Shown here piece after piece: positions 1-8,934 of a stretch of DNA of 64,000 nt. Location: the NCBI RefSeq assembly GCF_030345715.1, contig NZ_JAUASX010000019.1, positions 38,592 through 102,591 of the forward strand, given 5' to 3'. The first letter of the stretch is position 1. Every line of letters starts with the position of its first letter. The position numbers were made by a program, and so were the translations under genes. The notes under the pieces are model-generated. The model had not been told where the DNA came from, did not search any database, and was given only the letters and a program-made list of their open reading frames with translations. This DNA is from Solimonas sp. SE-A11. Its GTDB lineage: Bacteria; Pseudomonadota; Gammaproteobacteria; Nevskiales; Nevskiaceae.

Positions 1-445
1 CGCCGGTCTGGCTCAGCTCGCCGGCGTAGCCGCGGTAGTTCATGTCATGGCCCGGGCGGTTGCGGTACGGGCCGGTATGGCCGTAGCCGGTCAGCGAGGC
101 GAACACCAGCTTCGGGTTGATGGCGCGCAGGGTCTCGTAGTCGCAGCCCAGCTTGCCCATCACGTCGGGGCGGAAGGACTCGATCACCACGTCGGCGCTC
201 TTCACCAACTCCTTGAACGCCGCCACGTCCTCGACCTTGCGCAGGTCCAGGGTCACGGACTTCTTGCCGCCGTTGACCACCTCGAACATCTCCGGCGTCA
301 GGCGCGCGTAGTCGCCGCCATTGGGCTCCTCGATCTTGATCACCTCGGCGCCGAGCTGGGCCAGATAGAGCGTGGCGAAGGGGCCGGGCAGCAGGCGCGA
401 CAGGTCCAGCACGCGGATGCCGGCCAGGAGGGGGTTCAGCGACAT
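1..445 (-). CDS. CaiB/BaiF family CoA-transferase or acyl-CoA racemase, N-terminal part (3' end outside window)
   Basis: The 148 visible residues start MSLNPLLAGIRVLDLSRLLP and continue with GPFATLYLAQLGAEVIKIE, the N-terminal signature of family III CoA-transferases and alpha-methylacyl-CoA racemases. Motifs NGGKKSVTLDLR, a SADVVIESFRPDVM-like stretch and LTGYGHTGPYR also fit. The catalytic Asp normally near residue 170 lies beyond the window, so transferase and racemase cannot be separated. The ATG at 445 follows GGAG at a suitable distance. It is the last visible gene of a minus-strand acyl-CoA operon. Next to a D-specific-type dehydrogenase/hydratase and SCP2 domains, a 2-methylacyl-CoA racemase role for branched-chain or sterol side-chain oxidation is attractive, but that is inference. 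Confidence 0.9.
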   Translation of the reverse strand, partial: MSLNPLLAGIRVLDLSRLLPGPFATLYLAQLGAEVIKIEEPNGGDYARLTPEMFEVVNGGKKSVTLDLRKVEDVAAFKELVKSADVVIESFRPDVMGKLGCDYETLRAINPKLVFASLTGYGHTGPYRNRPGHDMNYRGYAGELSQTG

Positions 446-511
446 GGGGACTCCAATGGGATGGGGCTCAGAACAGTGGATTTTAGGAAAGCAGGCGGCA
501 TGATCGCATCG

Positions 512-832
512 TTAGTCGGCGATGCGTGCTACCCGGCTGGCGTCCTCACCTTCCACCAGCACGAAGTCACCGGTGGAGCCGGCCAGGCGCCGCTCGCGGA
601 ACGGCTTGTACTCGGGGCTCTGGTAGAAGCGGTGGGCCGCCTCGCGCGAGGGGAATTCGACGATGAGGAAGGTATGCGGCAGCGGGCGCTCGCCCTCGAG
701 CTTCTCGAGCATGGACGTGCGTGCCAAGTAGCGCCCGCCATGGGCTTCCACCATGGGCGTGACCTTCTGGATGTAGTCCTTCACCCAGGCACGGTCGGTA
801 ACGACGATCTCGGCCACGGCATAGCACTTCAT
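512..832 (-). CDS. DUF1330 family protein (small ferredoxin-like dimeric barrel fold)
   Basis: About 106 residues starting MKCYAVAEIVVTD. The pattern fits DUF1330: a Y-x-V-A-E-I first strand, PMVEAHGGRYLART, FLIVEFPSREAAHRFYQSPEY and a final charged segment. No enzymatic activity is established for the family, which is often found in catabolic operons. An in-frame ATG at 856 would add eight residues, but AAGGAG lies about seven bases before the ATG at 832, so the shorter start is preferred. The gene follows the alpha/beta hydrolase gene by 13 bases and precedes the CaiB gene on the same strand, so co-transcription is likely. Confidence 0.85.
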   Translation of the reverse strand: MKCYAVAEIVVTDRAWVKDYIQKVTPMVEAHGGRYLARTSMLEKLEGERPLPHTFLIVEFPSREAAHRFYQSPEYKPFRERRLAGSTGDFVLVEGEDASRVARIAD

Positions 833-845
833 GAGGCGCTCCTTC

Positions 846-2024
846 TCAGAAACCATCGAGACCGCAATGCCGGTCCATGAACACCTTCATGCGACGCAGG
901 TACTTGCCCTGATGCAGGTGCAACAGGTGATTGCCCGGGAACCAGTGCAGGTGGCTGTCGGGGAAATGCTCGTGCAGCAGGCGCACGTGACGCGGCGGCG
1001 TGAACCGGTCGCCCGCCCCGCCGATCACCAGCACCTTGTCGCCATCGATCTTCGGCGCATAGGTCAGCGGATTGTGCACCGCCAGAGCATGGCGCAGTTC
1101 GACCAGGCTGACGCCGGCCCGTTCCAGCGTGGCGCCCATCAGCGAGCCGGTCGGCTGCCACTCGCGCGCGATGTCCACGATGCTCGCCACCGGGGAGTTG
1201 GGGATGCAGAACGCCAAGCGCGGATCCACCGTCGCCAGCAGCGCCGAGGTGTAGCCGCCCAGCGACAGCCCGGACACGCCCATCTTCGACGCACCGCGGC
1301 GCTCCAGGAAGTCCAGCAGCACGCGCAGGTCGCGAACGGCGTGGACGATGGCCTCGTTGAAGCAGGGCAAGCCATTGGCGAACAGGCCGTAGCCGCTGAA
1401 CCAGTCGCCCCGCTCCACCCGGTAGCCATGGAAGGGCATGGTGTAGAGCAGGACGTCGTAGCCCTGCTTGTAGAACCAGCGCAGCGAGAACATCTGCGCG
1501 TTGAACCAGTAGGCGTCCACGCCGAAGCCATGGACCATGACCAGCGTCGGCCGCGGCTTGCCGCGGTGGAACCAGTACTGGGCATAGCCGCTGCGGTTGC
1601 GGAAGCTGCGCGCGTAGCGCTGGGCCAGCTCCGGATTCAGTGGCTGATGGCCGCTGTCGAAGCGCAGCAGTCGGTAATTCACCCCGAAGGGTCGGTAGGA
1701 CATCACACGGGGCTTCAATTGCTCCACGTGGACGCCCTGTCGTGAGCGGCCGAAGACCGCCTCGCTGTCATGCGTATCCGCCAGCAGCTGGTGCGGCTGC
1801 ATCAGCCGCATCTGCTCGTGGATGCGTTCGGGCGTCAGGAAGCTGCGCCCCAGGGCCGCGGTGACAGCCACCCCGAGCACCGAGCGCAGGGCCCGGTCCA
1901 GCGCAGCGCTCGCGCCGACCTTGAAGCGATGGTCGGCGTCGAGTTCGGTGCCGTCCGCCTGCCGGAAGAAGTCCTCCGGCAGGCGTTGCCACCAGACCTC
2001 TGCCGCGGTGGCAGAAGCCGGCAT
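846..2024 (-). CDS. alpha/beta-hydrolase fold protein
   Basis: A 392-residue protein with the alpha/beta-hydrolase signature. LVMVHGFGVDAYWF is an oxyanion-loop HGxG-like segment, GLSLGGYTSALLA carries the nucleophile serine in a G-x-S-x-G elbow, and the C-terminal GAGDRFTPPRH and FPGNHLL segments supply the likely Asp and His. No export signal is obvious. The ATG shares one base with the stop of the upstream SCP2 gene (TGATG), which points to translational coupling. Within the acyl-CoA operon it could be a thioesterase or an ester/lactone hydrolase; the sequence does not settle which. Confidence 0.85.
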   Translation of the reverse strand: MPASATAAEVWWQRLPEDFFRQADGTELDADHRFKVGASAALDRALRSVLGVAVTAALGRSFLTPERIHEQMRLMQPHQLLADTHDSEAVFGRSRQGVHVEQLKPRVMSYRPFGVNYRLLRFDSGHQPLNPELAQRYARSFRNRSGYAQYWFHRGKPRPTLVMVHGFGVDAYWFNAQMFSLRWFYKQGYDVLLYTMPFHGYRVERGDWFSGYGLFANGLPCFNEAIVHAVRDLRVLLDFLERRGASKMGVSGLSLGGYTSALLATVDPRLAFCIPNSPVASIVDIAREWQPTGSLMGATLERAGVSLVELRHALAVHNPLTYAPKIDGDKVLVIGGAGDRFTPPRHVRLLHEHFPDSHLHWFPGNHLLHLHQGKYLRRMKVFMDRHCGLDGF

Positions 2025-2341
2025 CAGGCCAGCTTCGAGGCGTCGAAGAAGTTACCCATGCGCTGGGCCAGCATCAGGTCGCCGTCGACCTGCAGCTTGC
2101 CGGTCATGAAGGCGGTCATGCCGTTCAACTCGCCCTTCAGCAGCGCGACCAGGTCGTCGTCTTCCATCGTTACGGCGAGGTCCGAGGCCGTGGCGGTGCC
2201 TTCGACCACGCTGCAGCTGCCGCCCTTGATGACGACATGGGCTGGCGTAGAGATGTTGAACTGGATGGTGCAGTCGGTGCCGGAAGCGGCATCGGCATTG
2301 AAGGCGGCGGGCAGCTTCTTGAGGAACGCGGAGGCGCTCAT
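2024..2341 (-). CDS. SCP2 sterol-binding domain protein (stand-alone)
   Basis: The 105-residue product is a single SCP2 domain: an FNADAASGTDCTIQFNI opening, AHVVIKGGSCSVVEGT, a [20 protein letters not shown] core and TGKLQVDGDLMLAQRMGNFF near the end. SCP2 domains bind fatty acyl-CoA or sterols in a hydrophobic tunnel. The start at 2341 (MSASAFLKKL) is preferred to one 60 bases upstream because the domain begins just after it and the extra residues resemble untranslated leader. The gene lies between the thiolase and hydrolase genes and overlaps the hydrolase start by one base, suggesting it hands lipid substrates to the operon's enzymes. Confidence 0.9.
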   Translation of the reverse strand: MSASAFLKKLPAAFNADAASGTDCTIQFNISTPAHVVIKGGSCSVVEGTATASDLAVTMEDDDLVALLKGELNGMTAFMTGKLQVDGDLMLAQRMGNFFDASKLA

Positions 2342-2410
2342 GGGGATACTCCAGGTTGGTAAGCAAAGTGTTGATGTGGGAGCGGCTCGCGTCGCTCCCA
2401 TGAAAGTGAG

Positions 2411-3592
2411 CTAGTCCCTGCGGTATAACGTGACGACGCAGGCGCCGCCCAGGCCGAGGTTGTGCTGCAGGGCAATGTTGGCGCCCTGCACCTGACGTGC
2501 ATCGGCGGTGCCGCGCAGCTGCCAGACCAGTTCGGTGCATTGGGCCAGGCCCGTGGCGCCCAGCGGATGTCCCTTGGACAGCAGGCCGCCCGAAGGATTG
2601 GTCACCACCTTGCCGCCGTAGGTGTTGTCGCCGTCCCAGATGAACTTCTCGGCGCCACCCTCCGGGCAGAGACCCAGGCCTTCATAGGTCAGCAACTCGT
2701 TTGCCGTGAAGCAGTCGTGCAGTTCCACCACCTGCACGTCTTCGGGGCCGATGCCGCTGGCCTCGTAGACCTGGCGGGCAGCTTCCTTGGTCATGTCGTA
2801 GCCCACCATCTTGATCAGGCTGCGCTCGTCGAAGCTGCTGGCATAGTCGGTGGTCATGGCCTGCGCGGCGATGTACACCGGCTTGGAGATGCCATGCTTC
2901 TTGGCGAACTCGTCGGAGCACAGGATCGCGGCACCGGCGCCGCAGGTTGGCGGGCAGCACTGGAAGCGGGTCAGTGGATCGAAGACCTCTTCCGAGGCCA
3001 TGATCTCCGCCAGGGTCAGCTTCTGGCCGAACAGCGCATAGGGATTGCGGCTGGCGTGATCGCGGGCCTTCTCGGAAATCTTGCCGAAGGTCTCCTTCCG
3101 GGTGCCGTGCGTGAAGCGGTACTCGCGGCCGGCGCCACCGAACATCTGGGCGGCCGGTGGTGCGGCGCTCATGCCCTGCACGTCGATCATCACCTGGGCA
3201 TGGCGACCCATCGGCGGTTCACGGTCGTCGAACTTGTTGCCCAGCGCGCCCTTCTCCATCTTCTCGAAGCCCAGCGCCAGCACGCACTCGGCGGCGCCGC
3301 TTTCGATGGCTTGGCGCGCCAGCCACAACGCGGTGGAGCCGGTGGAGCAGTTGTTGTTGACGTTGACCACGGGGATGCCCGTGAGGCCCAGCTCGTAGAC
3401 CGCGCGCTGGCCGCAGGTGGAGTCGCCGTAGACGTAGCCGACGTAGGCCTGCTGCACGTCCTTGTAGGCGATGCCGGCATCCGCCAGCGCCTTGGTGCCG
3501 GCCTCCTTCGCCATCTCGTAGTACTCGGGGCTGGCGCCGGGCTTGGCGAACTTGGTCATGCCCACGCCGATGACATTGACGCGACGTTTCAT
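2411..3592 (-). CDS. thiolase-family lipid-transfer protein / acetyl-CoA acetyltransferase
   Basis: 393 residues of the SCP-x type thiolase subfamily, annotated in bacteria as lipid-transfer protein or acetyl-CoA acetyltransferase. The nucleophile cysteine is C82 in [12 protein letters not shown]. Later segments [14 protein letters not shown] and [20 protein letters not shown] carry the conserved His and the GHPLGATG loop. It would perform the last beta-oxidation step, cleaving 3-ketoacyl-CoA. The gene sits 29 bases after the multifunctional SDR/MaoC/SCP2 gene, which supplies 3-ketoacyl-CoA, and is followed by a free SCP2 domain, so sterol-carrier-linked thiolysis seems to be split over two proteins here. 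Confidence 0.9.
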   Translation of the reverse strand: MKRRVNVIGVGMTKFAKPGASPEYYEMAKEAGTKALADAGIAYKDVQQAYVGYVYGDSTCGQRAVYELGLTGIPVVNVNNNCSTGSTALWLARQAIESGAAECVLALGFEKMEKGALGNKFDDREPPMGRHAQVMIDVQGMSAAPPAAQMFGGAGREYRFTHGTRKETFGKISEKARDHASRNPYALFGQKLTLAEIMASEEVFDPLTRFQCCPPTCGAGAAILCSDEFAKKHGISKPVYIAAQAMTTDYASSFDERSLIKMVGYDMTKEAARQVYEASGIGPEDVQVVELHDCFTANELLTYEGLGLCPEGGAEKFIWDGDNTYGGKVVTNPSGGLLSKGHPLGATGLAQCTELVWQLRGTADARQVQGANIALQHNLGLGGACVVTLYRRD

Positions 3593-3621
3593 TTGTTTCT
3601 CCGGTTCTCGTTCGGGTGGGT

Positions 3622-6600
3622 TCAGATCAGCTTGTTCAGCACCGACAGCTCCTGCGCCAGGCGGACGTCGCCGTCCACGCGCAGCTTGCCGCGCTGGTAC
3701 AGGTCACGTACCTGGACCTCGCCCTTGACCAGGGCCACCAGGTCCTCGTCGGCGATACCGAACACGGCACTCGCCTCGCCTGCCGCGCCCTGCTCCACTT
3801 TCGGAGCCGGGCCGGAGAGGTCCACCAGCCAGCTGGCCTCGGGGCTCTTCAGGTTGAAGCGGATCACTTGGCCCTTAAGGCCGTTGACTGCCTTCGGGTC
3901 GCTGCCCAGGCGCTGCTGCAAGGCGGCGAAGATCTCGCCGCCACGGCCGGGTTTTGCCGCCGCCGGTGCCGCGGCTGCCGCCGCCTTGGGCGCCGCTGCG
4001 CCGCCGGCGCCCCGTGCCTTCACCACTTCCTCCAGCAGCTTGGGATCGAGCTTCTGCAGGAAGCCGAGCTTCTGCGAGGCCATGACGTTGCCGCTGACCT
4101 TCATCTTGCCGCCGAAGTACAGCTTGTTCGGGTCGGCCTTGCCGGTGGACATGGCGATGAAGTCATCCTCGCTCAGCTCCAGCGTCACGTCAGGGCTGGC
4201 GGCATCGCCCTGCTTCACGCTGCCGTCGCCGGACTTCAGGTCCAGGTGCCAGGCGCTGTCCGGGCCGGTCAGCTTGAACTGGAACAGGGTCTTGATCTGG
4301 TCACCCAGGCCCTTGTTGGCCGCCAGGTGCTTACCGATGGCCGCGAAGATGTCGGACGAGTTGGGGCCGCTGGACGCTGCCGCCGGAGCGGCGGCAGGTG
4401 CGGCACCGGCGCGGGCTGCGATGGCCTCCGCCAGCAGTTTCGGATCGAGCTTCTGCAGGAAGCCGAGCTTCTGCGAGGCCATGACGTTACCGCTGACCTT
4501 CATCTTGCCGCCGAAGTACAGCTTGTTCGGATCCGCCTTGCCGGTGGACATGGCGATGAAGTCATCCTCGCTCAGTTCCAGCGTGACGTCGGCCGTGGCT
4601 GCGTTGCCCTGCTTGACCTCGCCATTGCCGGACTTGAGGTCCAGGTACCAGCTGGAATCCGGTGACTTCAGCTGGAACTGGAACACCGTCTTGATCTGGT
4701 CACCCAGGCCCTTGGTCGCGACCAGGTGCTTGCCGATCGCGGCGAACACGTCGGCCGATACCGGGCCGCTGGCGGCGGCCGGTGCCGCCGTGGCGGCAAC
4801 GGCCTTGGCGGCCACCTTGCGCTGAGGGATCTGCTCGTAGAGCTCCACCGCCGCGCCCTTGATGACGACCTTGTCGCGCTCCTTGACCTTGGTCTCGAAG
4901 ACAATGCGGGTTTCGGACTCCTTCCACATGCGCGTCACCAGGGTCTCGCCGGGGAACACGCTGTCGGCGAAGCGCACCTTGATGCTCTTGAAGCGGCGCG
5001 GATCGTTGTTGAGAAAGCTCTTGATCACGTGGCGGCCGACATGGCCATAGGTGCACAGGCCATGCAGGATCGGCTTGTCGAAGCCGAAGGCCTTGGCAAA
5101 CGCCGGATCCACGTGTAGCGGGTTCCAGTCACCGGACAGGCGGTACAGCAGGGCCTGGTTGGGGTCGGTCTTTTCCTCGACCACCGCGTCGGGCTCACGC
5201 GCCGGCGGCACGTTGACGTCCTGCGAGGGGCCGCGGTCACCGCCCCAGCCGCCCGCACCGCGGACGAAGGTAGTGATCTCGTTGTAGGCCACTTCCTCGC
5301 CGGTCTCGTCGGTGGTGGACACCGCCATGATCACCACGGCATGCGGCGCCTTGTCGTAGGCGGCCTTCATGCGGAAGGTACTCTTGAGCTTGCCCTTAGG
5401 CGCCAGCGGATACTTGAGTTCGGTGTACTGCTCGCCGTGCAGCACGCGCTCGAAGCCGAAGTTGAAGCCCTTGACCGGCTGCTTGCCTTCCTTGGCCAGC
5501 GCCAGCATGGCGTTCATCGGAGGCATCACGGCGTAGGTCGGCAGCGCGTAGAACTTGTCGCCCTTCAGCTCGTTGACGTAGGCCAGTTCCTTATCGTCGA
5601 GCGGATTATTGGCCGCGCCGACGCCGAGGGCATACAGGGCCAGGTCGCGCTGGTCGTAGGTGGAATCCAGCGTCACCTCCGACTTGGAGGCCTCGTCCAG
5701 GTCGATGAACTCGTTGCCGCCGAGCGACTTCGCGCTCATGTTGGACAGCAGCGGCGCCATCGACTCGTTGATGTTGGTCGGGTACTCGCCGTCCTTGAAG
5801 TCGGTGACCTTGGCCCAGTTCTTGGCCACCTCTTCCGGGCCGAAGCCACGGCCGATCTTGAAGGAGTGCCCGCGAGTGCGCTCCCAGCGCAGCTTGGCGT
5901 GGTAGCCGGCGCCCACTTCGAACAGGCCGCCGGTCTCCTTGCAGTCCTCGTGGCAGAGCCACCCGACCAGCGGGCTGACGTACTCCGGCTTTAGCGCGTC
6001 GATCAGTTCCGGCGGTAGCACCGTCTCGGTCAGGCGGCTGCCTGCGATCGGGGCAATGGTGTTGACGTGGACGTTCTTGCTGCGGCCTTCCTGCGCCAGG
6101 GTATTGGACAGGCCCACCAGCGCCAGCTTGGCCGCCGAGTAGTTGGCCTGGCCGAAGTTGCCGTAGATGCCCGCCGCCGAGGTGGTCATCACGATGCGGC
6201 CGTAGCCCTTGTCGCGCATGATCGGCCAGGCCGCATGCGACACCGCGAAGGAACCGTTCAGGTGTACGCGCACGATCAGGTTCCAGTCGTCCACGGTCAT
6301 CTTGTGGAAGCTGGTATCGCGCAGGATGCCGGCGTTGTTGATGACGATATCCACCGTGCCGAAGGCATCGACGGCGGTCTTCACGATGCTGGCGCCGTCC
6401 TCGACGGAGTCGTAGTTCGCCACAGCCTGGCCGCCGAGCGCCTTGATCTCCTCGACCACCTTGTCGGCCGCCGCGGAGGACTTGCCGCCGCCGTGGATGT
6501 TGCCGCCGAGGTCATTGACCACCACGTGCGCGCCGCGCGCGCCGAACATCAGCGCATGCTGCCGGCCCAAGCCATTGCCGGCACCGGTGACGATGACGAC

Positions 6601-6630
6601 CTTGCCGTCATAGCGAAGCTGATCTGCCAT
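3622..6630 (-). CDS. multifunctional beta-oxidation protein: SDR dehydrogenase, MaoC hydratase and three SCP2 domains
   Basis: 1002 residues, organised like peroxisomal multifunctional enzyme type 2 but with extra SCP2 copies. Residues 1-300 form a short-chain dehydrogenase with TGAGNGLG (15-22), NNAG (98-101), Ser151 and YSAAK (Tyr164, Lys168). Residues 320-600 form a double-hotdog MaoC hydratase whose hydratase-2 motif has Asp501 and His506 in [10 protein letters not shown]. Three SCP2 domains follow at about 625-735, 758-866 and 898-1002, joined by Ala/Pro-rich linkers. Copies 1 and 2 are nearly identical over their C-terminal halves; copy 3 is divergent. Expected activity is hydration of enoyl-CoA and oxidation of 3-hydroxyacyl-CoA. 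It lies between the acyl-CoA dehydrogenase and thiolase genes. Confidence 0.93.
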   Translation of the reverse strand: MADQLRYDGKVVIVTGAGNGLGRQHALMFGARGAHVVVNDLGGNIHGGGKSSAAADKVVEEIKALGGQAVANYDSVEDGASIVKTAVDAFGTVDIVINNAGILRDTSFHKMTVDDWNLIVRVHLNGSFAVSHAAWPIMRDKGYGRIVMTTSAAGIYGNFGQANYSAAKLALVGLSNTLAQEGRSKNVHVNTIAPIAGSRLTETVLPPELIDALKPEYVSPLVGWLCHEDCKETGGLFEVGAGYHAKLRWERTRGHSFKIGRGFGPEEVAKNWAKVTDFKDGEYPTNINESMAPLLSNMSAKSLGGNEFIDLDEASKSEVTLDSTYDQRDLALYALGVGAANNPLDDKELAYVNELKGDKFYALPTYAVMPPMNAMLALAKEGKQPVKGFNFGFERVLHGEQYTELKYPLAPKGKLKSTFRMKAAYDKAPHAVVIMAVSTTDETGEEVAYNEITTFVRGAGGWGGDRGPSQDVNVPPAREPDAVVEEKTDPNQALLYRLSGDWNPLHVDPAFAKAFGFDKPILHGLCTYGHVGRHVIKSFLNNDPRRFKSIKVRFADSVFPGETLVTRMWKESETRIVFETKVKERDKVVIKGAAVELYEQIPQRKVAAKAVAATAAPAAASGPVSADVFAAIGKHLVATKGLGDQIKTVFQFQLKSPDSSWYLDLKSGNGEVKQGNAATADVTLELSEDDFIAMSTGKADPNKLYFGGKMKVSGNVMASQKLGFLQKLDPKLLAEAIAARAGAAPAAAPAAASSGPNSSDIFAAIGKHLAANKGLGDQIKTLFQFKLTGPDSAWHLDLKSGDGSVKQGDAASPDVTLELSEDDFIAMSTGKADPNKLYFGGKMKVSGNVMASQKLGFLQKLDPKLLEEVVKARGAGGAAAPKAAAAAAPAAAKPGRGGEIFAALQQRLGSDPKAVNGLKGQVIRFNLKSPEASWLVDLSGPAPKVEQGAAGEASAVFGIADEDLVALVKGEVQVRDLYQRGKLRVDGDVRLAQELSVLNKLI

Positions 6631-6718
6631 TGAAGCGTCTCCAGAACTCTCTGTCTTGTTTTGAAAACCCGGGCCACGGATAGCCCGGTCTTGCGCAGGG
6701 ATGTGTGAGCCGGAACGC

Positions 6719-7861
6719 TTACAGCGTTCTGGCGATCAACTCCTTCATGATCTCGTTGGTGCCGCCGTAGATGCGCTGCGCGCGCGAATCCACCCAGGCG
6801 CGGGCGATCGGGTACTCCAGCATGTAGCCGTAGCCGCCGTGCAGCTGCAGGCACTGGTCGATCACCTTGCACATCAGGTCGGACGTCCACATCTTGGCCG
6901 TGGCGGCGTCGTCCACGCCCAGCTTCTTCTTCACCACCAGCTCGACGCAGCGGTCCACGTAGACGCGGCCAATGGCCAGTTCGGCCTTCATCTCGGCCAG
7001 CTTGAAGCGGGTGTTCTGGTAGGAAGCCACCGGCTTGCCGAAGACCTTGCGGTTGCGGGTGTATTCCAGGGTGTGCTTCATGGCCGCTTCGGCGCCGGCG
7101 ATCGAGGTGATCGCGATCATCAGGCGCTCCCAGGCCAGCTCCTGCATCAGCATGATGAAGCCCATGCCTTCCTTGCCGCCCAGCAGGTTTGCCTTGGGCA
7201 CGCGCACGTCCTTGAAGAACAGCTCGCAGGTGTCCTGCGCATGCATGCCGATCTTGCGCAGCGGCTTGCCCTTGCTGAAGCCCGGGGTGTTGGCTTCCAC
7301 CAGCAGCAGCGAGATGTCCTTGGCGCCCTCGCCCGAGTTGCCGGTCTTGGCGACGACGATGGCCAGGTCGCAGAGATAGCCGTTGGTGATGAAGATCTTG
7401 GAGCCGTTCAGCACGTACTCGTCGCCGTCGAGCACGGCGGTGGTCTTGACCGCCTGCAGGTCGGAGCCGGTGCCGGGTTCGGTCATGGCGATGGCGCCGA
7501 CCAGCTCGCCGGTGGCCATGCGCGGCAGGTACTGGGCCTTCTGCTCCTTGGTGCCGAAGTTGTTGATGTACGGCGCCACGATGTCCGAATGCAGCGAGAA
7601 GCCGACGCCGGAATCGCCGGCATAGGACTGCTCTTCCATCAGGATCGTGCTGTAGGTGCGGTCCACGCCCAGGCCGCCGAACTCCTCCGGCATGGTCACG
7701 CAGAGCAGGCCCATTTCGCCGGCCTTGTTCCAGAGCTGGCGGTCCACATGCTGCTGGGCCTCCCAGGCCTCGCGGTGCGGGACGACTTCTTCGGCGAAGA
7801 AGCGGCGGACAGTCTTGCGGAAATCTTCGTGCTCGGCCGTGAAAAGGCTACGCGGGATCAT
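6719..7861 (-). CDS. acyl-CoA dehydrogenase (long-chain/isovaleryl-like type)
   Basis: 380 residues with acyl-CoA dehydrogenase family order: MTEPGTGSDLQAVKT, an FITNGYLCDLAIVVAKT strand, GMGFIMLMQELAWERLMIA, RKVFGKPVASYQNTRFKLA and the C-terminal RIYGGTNEIMKELIAR. The position that holds the catalytic Glu in medium-chain enzymes is Gly (IYGGT). Glu241 in MQELAWERL matches the alternative base position of long-chain and isovaleryl-CoA dehydrogenases. It catalyses FAD-dependent alpha,beta-desaturation of acyl-CoA. It is the first gene of the minus-strand operon, preceded by a -35/-10 pair overlapped by a perfect palindrome, with a divergent TetR-type regulator. Confidence 0.93.
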   Translation of the reverse strand: MIPRSLFTAEHEDFRKTVRRFFAEEVVPHREAWEAQQHVDRQLWNKAGEMGLLCVTMPEEFGGLGVDRTYSTILMEEQSYAGDSGVGFSLHSDIVAPYINNFGTKEQKAQYLPRMATGELVGAIAMTEPGTGSDLQAVKTTAVLDGDEYVLNGSKIFITNGYLCDLAIVVAKTGNSGEGAKDISLLLVEANTPGFSKGKPLRKIGMHAQDTCELFFKDVRVPKANLLGGKEGMGFIMLMQELAWERLMIAITSIAGAEAAMKHTLEYTRNRKVFGKPVASYQNTRFKLAEMKAELAIGRVYVDRCVELVVKKKLGVDDAATAKMWTSDLMCKVIDQCLQLHGGYGYMLEYPIARAWVDSRAQRIYGGTNEIMKELIARTL

Positions 7862-7893
7862 CAGGGGGCTCCGGAAGGAAATGGATCATTTAC

Positions 7894-7911
7894 ATACAGT
7901 CTGGACTGTAT
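7894..7911. promoter_or_regulatory. perfect 18-bp palindrome, candidate TetR operator
   Basis: ATACAGTC-TG-GACTGTAT is a perfect inverted repeat, 33 bases before the acyl-CoA dehydrogenase ATG and 94 bases before the regulator start. It overlaps the probable -10 of the minus-strand promoter, where a repressor would block transcription. Its size and symmetry are typical of operators bound by TetR-family dimers. Binding by the adjacent regulator is inference. Confidence 0.6.
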
Positions 7912-7940
7912 CATAGTGGTCCAGCCGGAAGGGCTGTCAA
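7910..7940 (-). promoter_or_regulatory. candidate sigma-70 promoter of the acyl-CoA operon
   Basis: On the minus strand TTGACA (complement of 7935-7940) is followed after 19 bases by TATGAT (complement of 7910-7915). The -35 is consensus and the -10 matches five of six, but the spacer is two bases longer than ideal. The palindrome at 7894-7911 covers the end of the -10 and the likely start point. Confidence 0.45.
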
Positions 7941-7967
7941 CCGTGGCGCGAGGGCCGCGGGCCAAGC

Positions 7968-7984
7968 CTTTAATGGCATTAAAG
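7968..7984. promoter_or_regulatory. second perfect palindrome in the divergent intergenic region
   Basis: CTTTAATG-G-CATTAAAG is a perfect 8+1+8 inverted repeat, 21 bases before the preferred start of the TetR-type gene. It is A/T-rich against a G/C-rich background and unrelated in sequence to the palindrome at 7894-7911. It could be an autoregulatory operator or the site of a second regulator. An upstream ATG in the regulator frame (7973) lies inside it, which argues against that start. Confidence 0.45.
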
Positions 7985-8005
7985 TTCTTGCCGAGAGGGT
8001 CCGGG

Positions 8006-8710
8006 ATGTCCAGAATCGCGCCCGCCATGAAAACCGCCATTACCGAGAAGCCGCGCCGGCGCACGCAGGAAGAGCGCAGCGAGGCCATGCGCAAGCGCCT
8101 GCTCGCCGCCACGCTGGAAAGCTTGGCGGAAGACGGCTATGCCGGCAGCACGCTGAGCTCCATCGTGCGCCGCGCCGGCGTGTCGCGTGGCGCACAGGTG
8201 CACCACTACCCCAGCAAGCAGGCCCTGCTGCTGGATGCCTCGGAAGACCTGCTCAAGCGCACCTACCGCCGCCTGGGCACACTGCTGCTGTCCATCTCGG
8301 AGGAAGACAATCGCCTGCAGGCCCTGGTGGATGCCTGCTGGGAGCAGATGTTCGCCACCCCGCTCTACCGCGCCTACTGCGAGCTGGTGGCCGCCAGCCA
8401 GCGCGACGAGGAACTGGCGCAGGCGCTGGGCGCGATGCTGCGGCGCGTGATGGCGCTGTTCGAGCCGGCCGCCAACTACTACTTCGAAACCAGCGGCACC
8501 AAACTGCGGCCGGCCGACATGTTCCTGCAGCTCAGCTGCCTGCTCAGCGGGCTCGGTCTGCAGGCCACGCTATTGAGCAAGCCGGTGATCCGCTCGCAAC
8601 TCGACGGCTGGGTGCGCCAGGCATCGCCGATCCTGCGCGCCCGAAAGGGCATCACCAGCCCACCGCCGCGACCGGCATCCTGGGATCGTGTGCTGGAAAC
8701 CGTAGGCTGA
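8006..8710 (+). CDS. TetR/AcrR family transcriptional regulator
   Basis: About 234 residues. An N-terminal helix-turn-helix domain follows a basic tail: LLAATLESLAEDGYAGSTLS, then IVRRAGVSRGAQVHHYPSKQ, the usual recognition helix with the YxxKxxLL-type end. The helical C-terminal part is the ligand-binding and dimer domain. The start at 8006 is chosen because GAGAGGG lies just upstream; ATGs at 7973 and 8027 are alternatives. The gene is divergent from the acyl-CoA dehydrogenase operon with two palindromes between, so it probably represses that operon and responds to an acyl-CoA or similar ligand. That ligand is inferred only from the neighbours. Confidence 0.9.
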   Translation: MSRIAPAMKTAITEKPRRRTQEERSEAMRKRLLAATLESLAEDGYAGSTLSSIVRRAGVSRGAQVHHYPSKQALLLDASEDLLKRTYRRLGTLLLSISEEDNRLQALVDACWEQMFATPLYRAYCELVAASQRDEELAQALGAMLRRVMALFEPAANYYFETSGTKLRPADMFLQLSCLLSGLGLQATLLSKPVIRSQLDGWVRQASPILRARKGITSPPPRPASWDRVLETVG

Positions 8711-8760
8711 ACCCTGGCCGCTGCGGGCGGTCCAAATGGGCATCTCGGTATGGAGCCCTC

Positions 8761-8934
8761 ATGGCACGCGACAAGGAACGTCACCCGAGCATCAAGGATT
8801 CACGCAAGCCTGCGCCGGTGAAGGATCCTCCTGTGCATCCACAGGAGCCCCCACTGAATCCGCCCATTGAAGTCGACAGCACGCCACCGCTGCCCGACGA
8901 TGCCGTGGCACAGGAACCTGAGGCGAGACGATGA
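8761..8934 (+). CDS. small proline-rich protein of unknown function
   Basis: An ORF of 57 codons starting MARDKERHPSIKDSRKPAP, rich in Pro, Asp and Glu and without hydrophobic segments, so probably disordered. GGAG lies five bases before the ATG. Its stop overlaps the start of the next small ORF as ATGA, an arrangement that favours real, coupled genes. I do not recognise a family. It could be an artefact of GC-rich DNA, but the ribosome site and overlap support it. Confidence 0.45.
   Translation: MARDKERHPSIKDSRKPAPVKDPPVHPQEPPLNPPIEVDSTPPLPDDAVAQEPEARR

Noticed and set aside
47..1745. Long plus-strand frames (47-880 and 831-1745) opposite the CaiB, DUF1330 and hydrolase genes
   Set aside because: Composition is His/Gln/Arg-rich antisense of clear minus-strand genes, with no family features.
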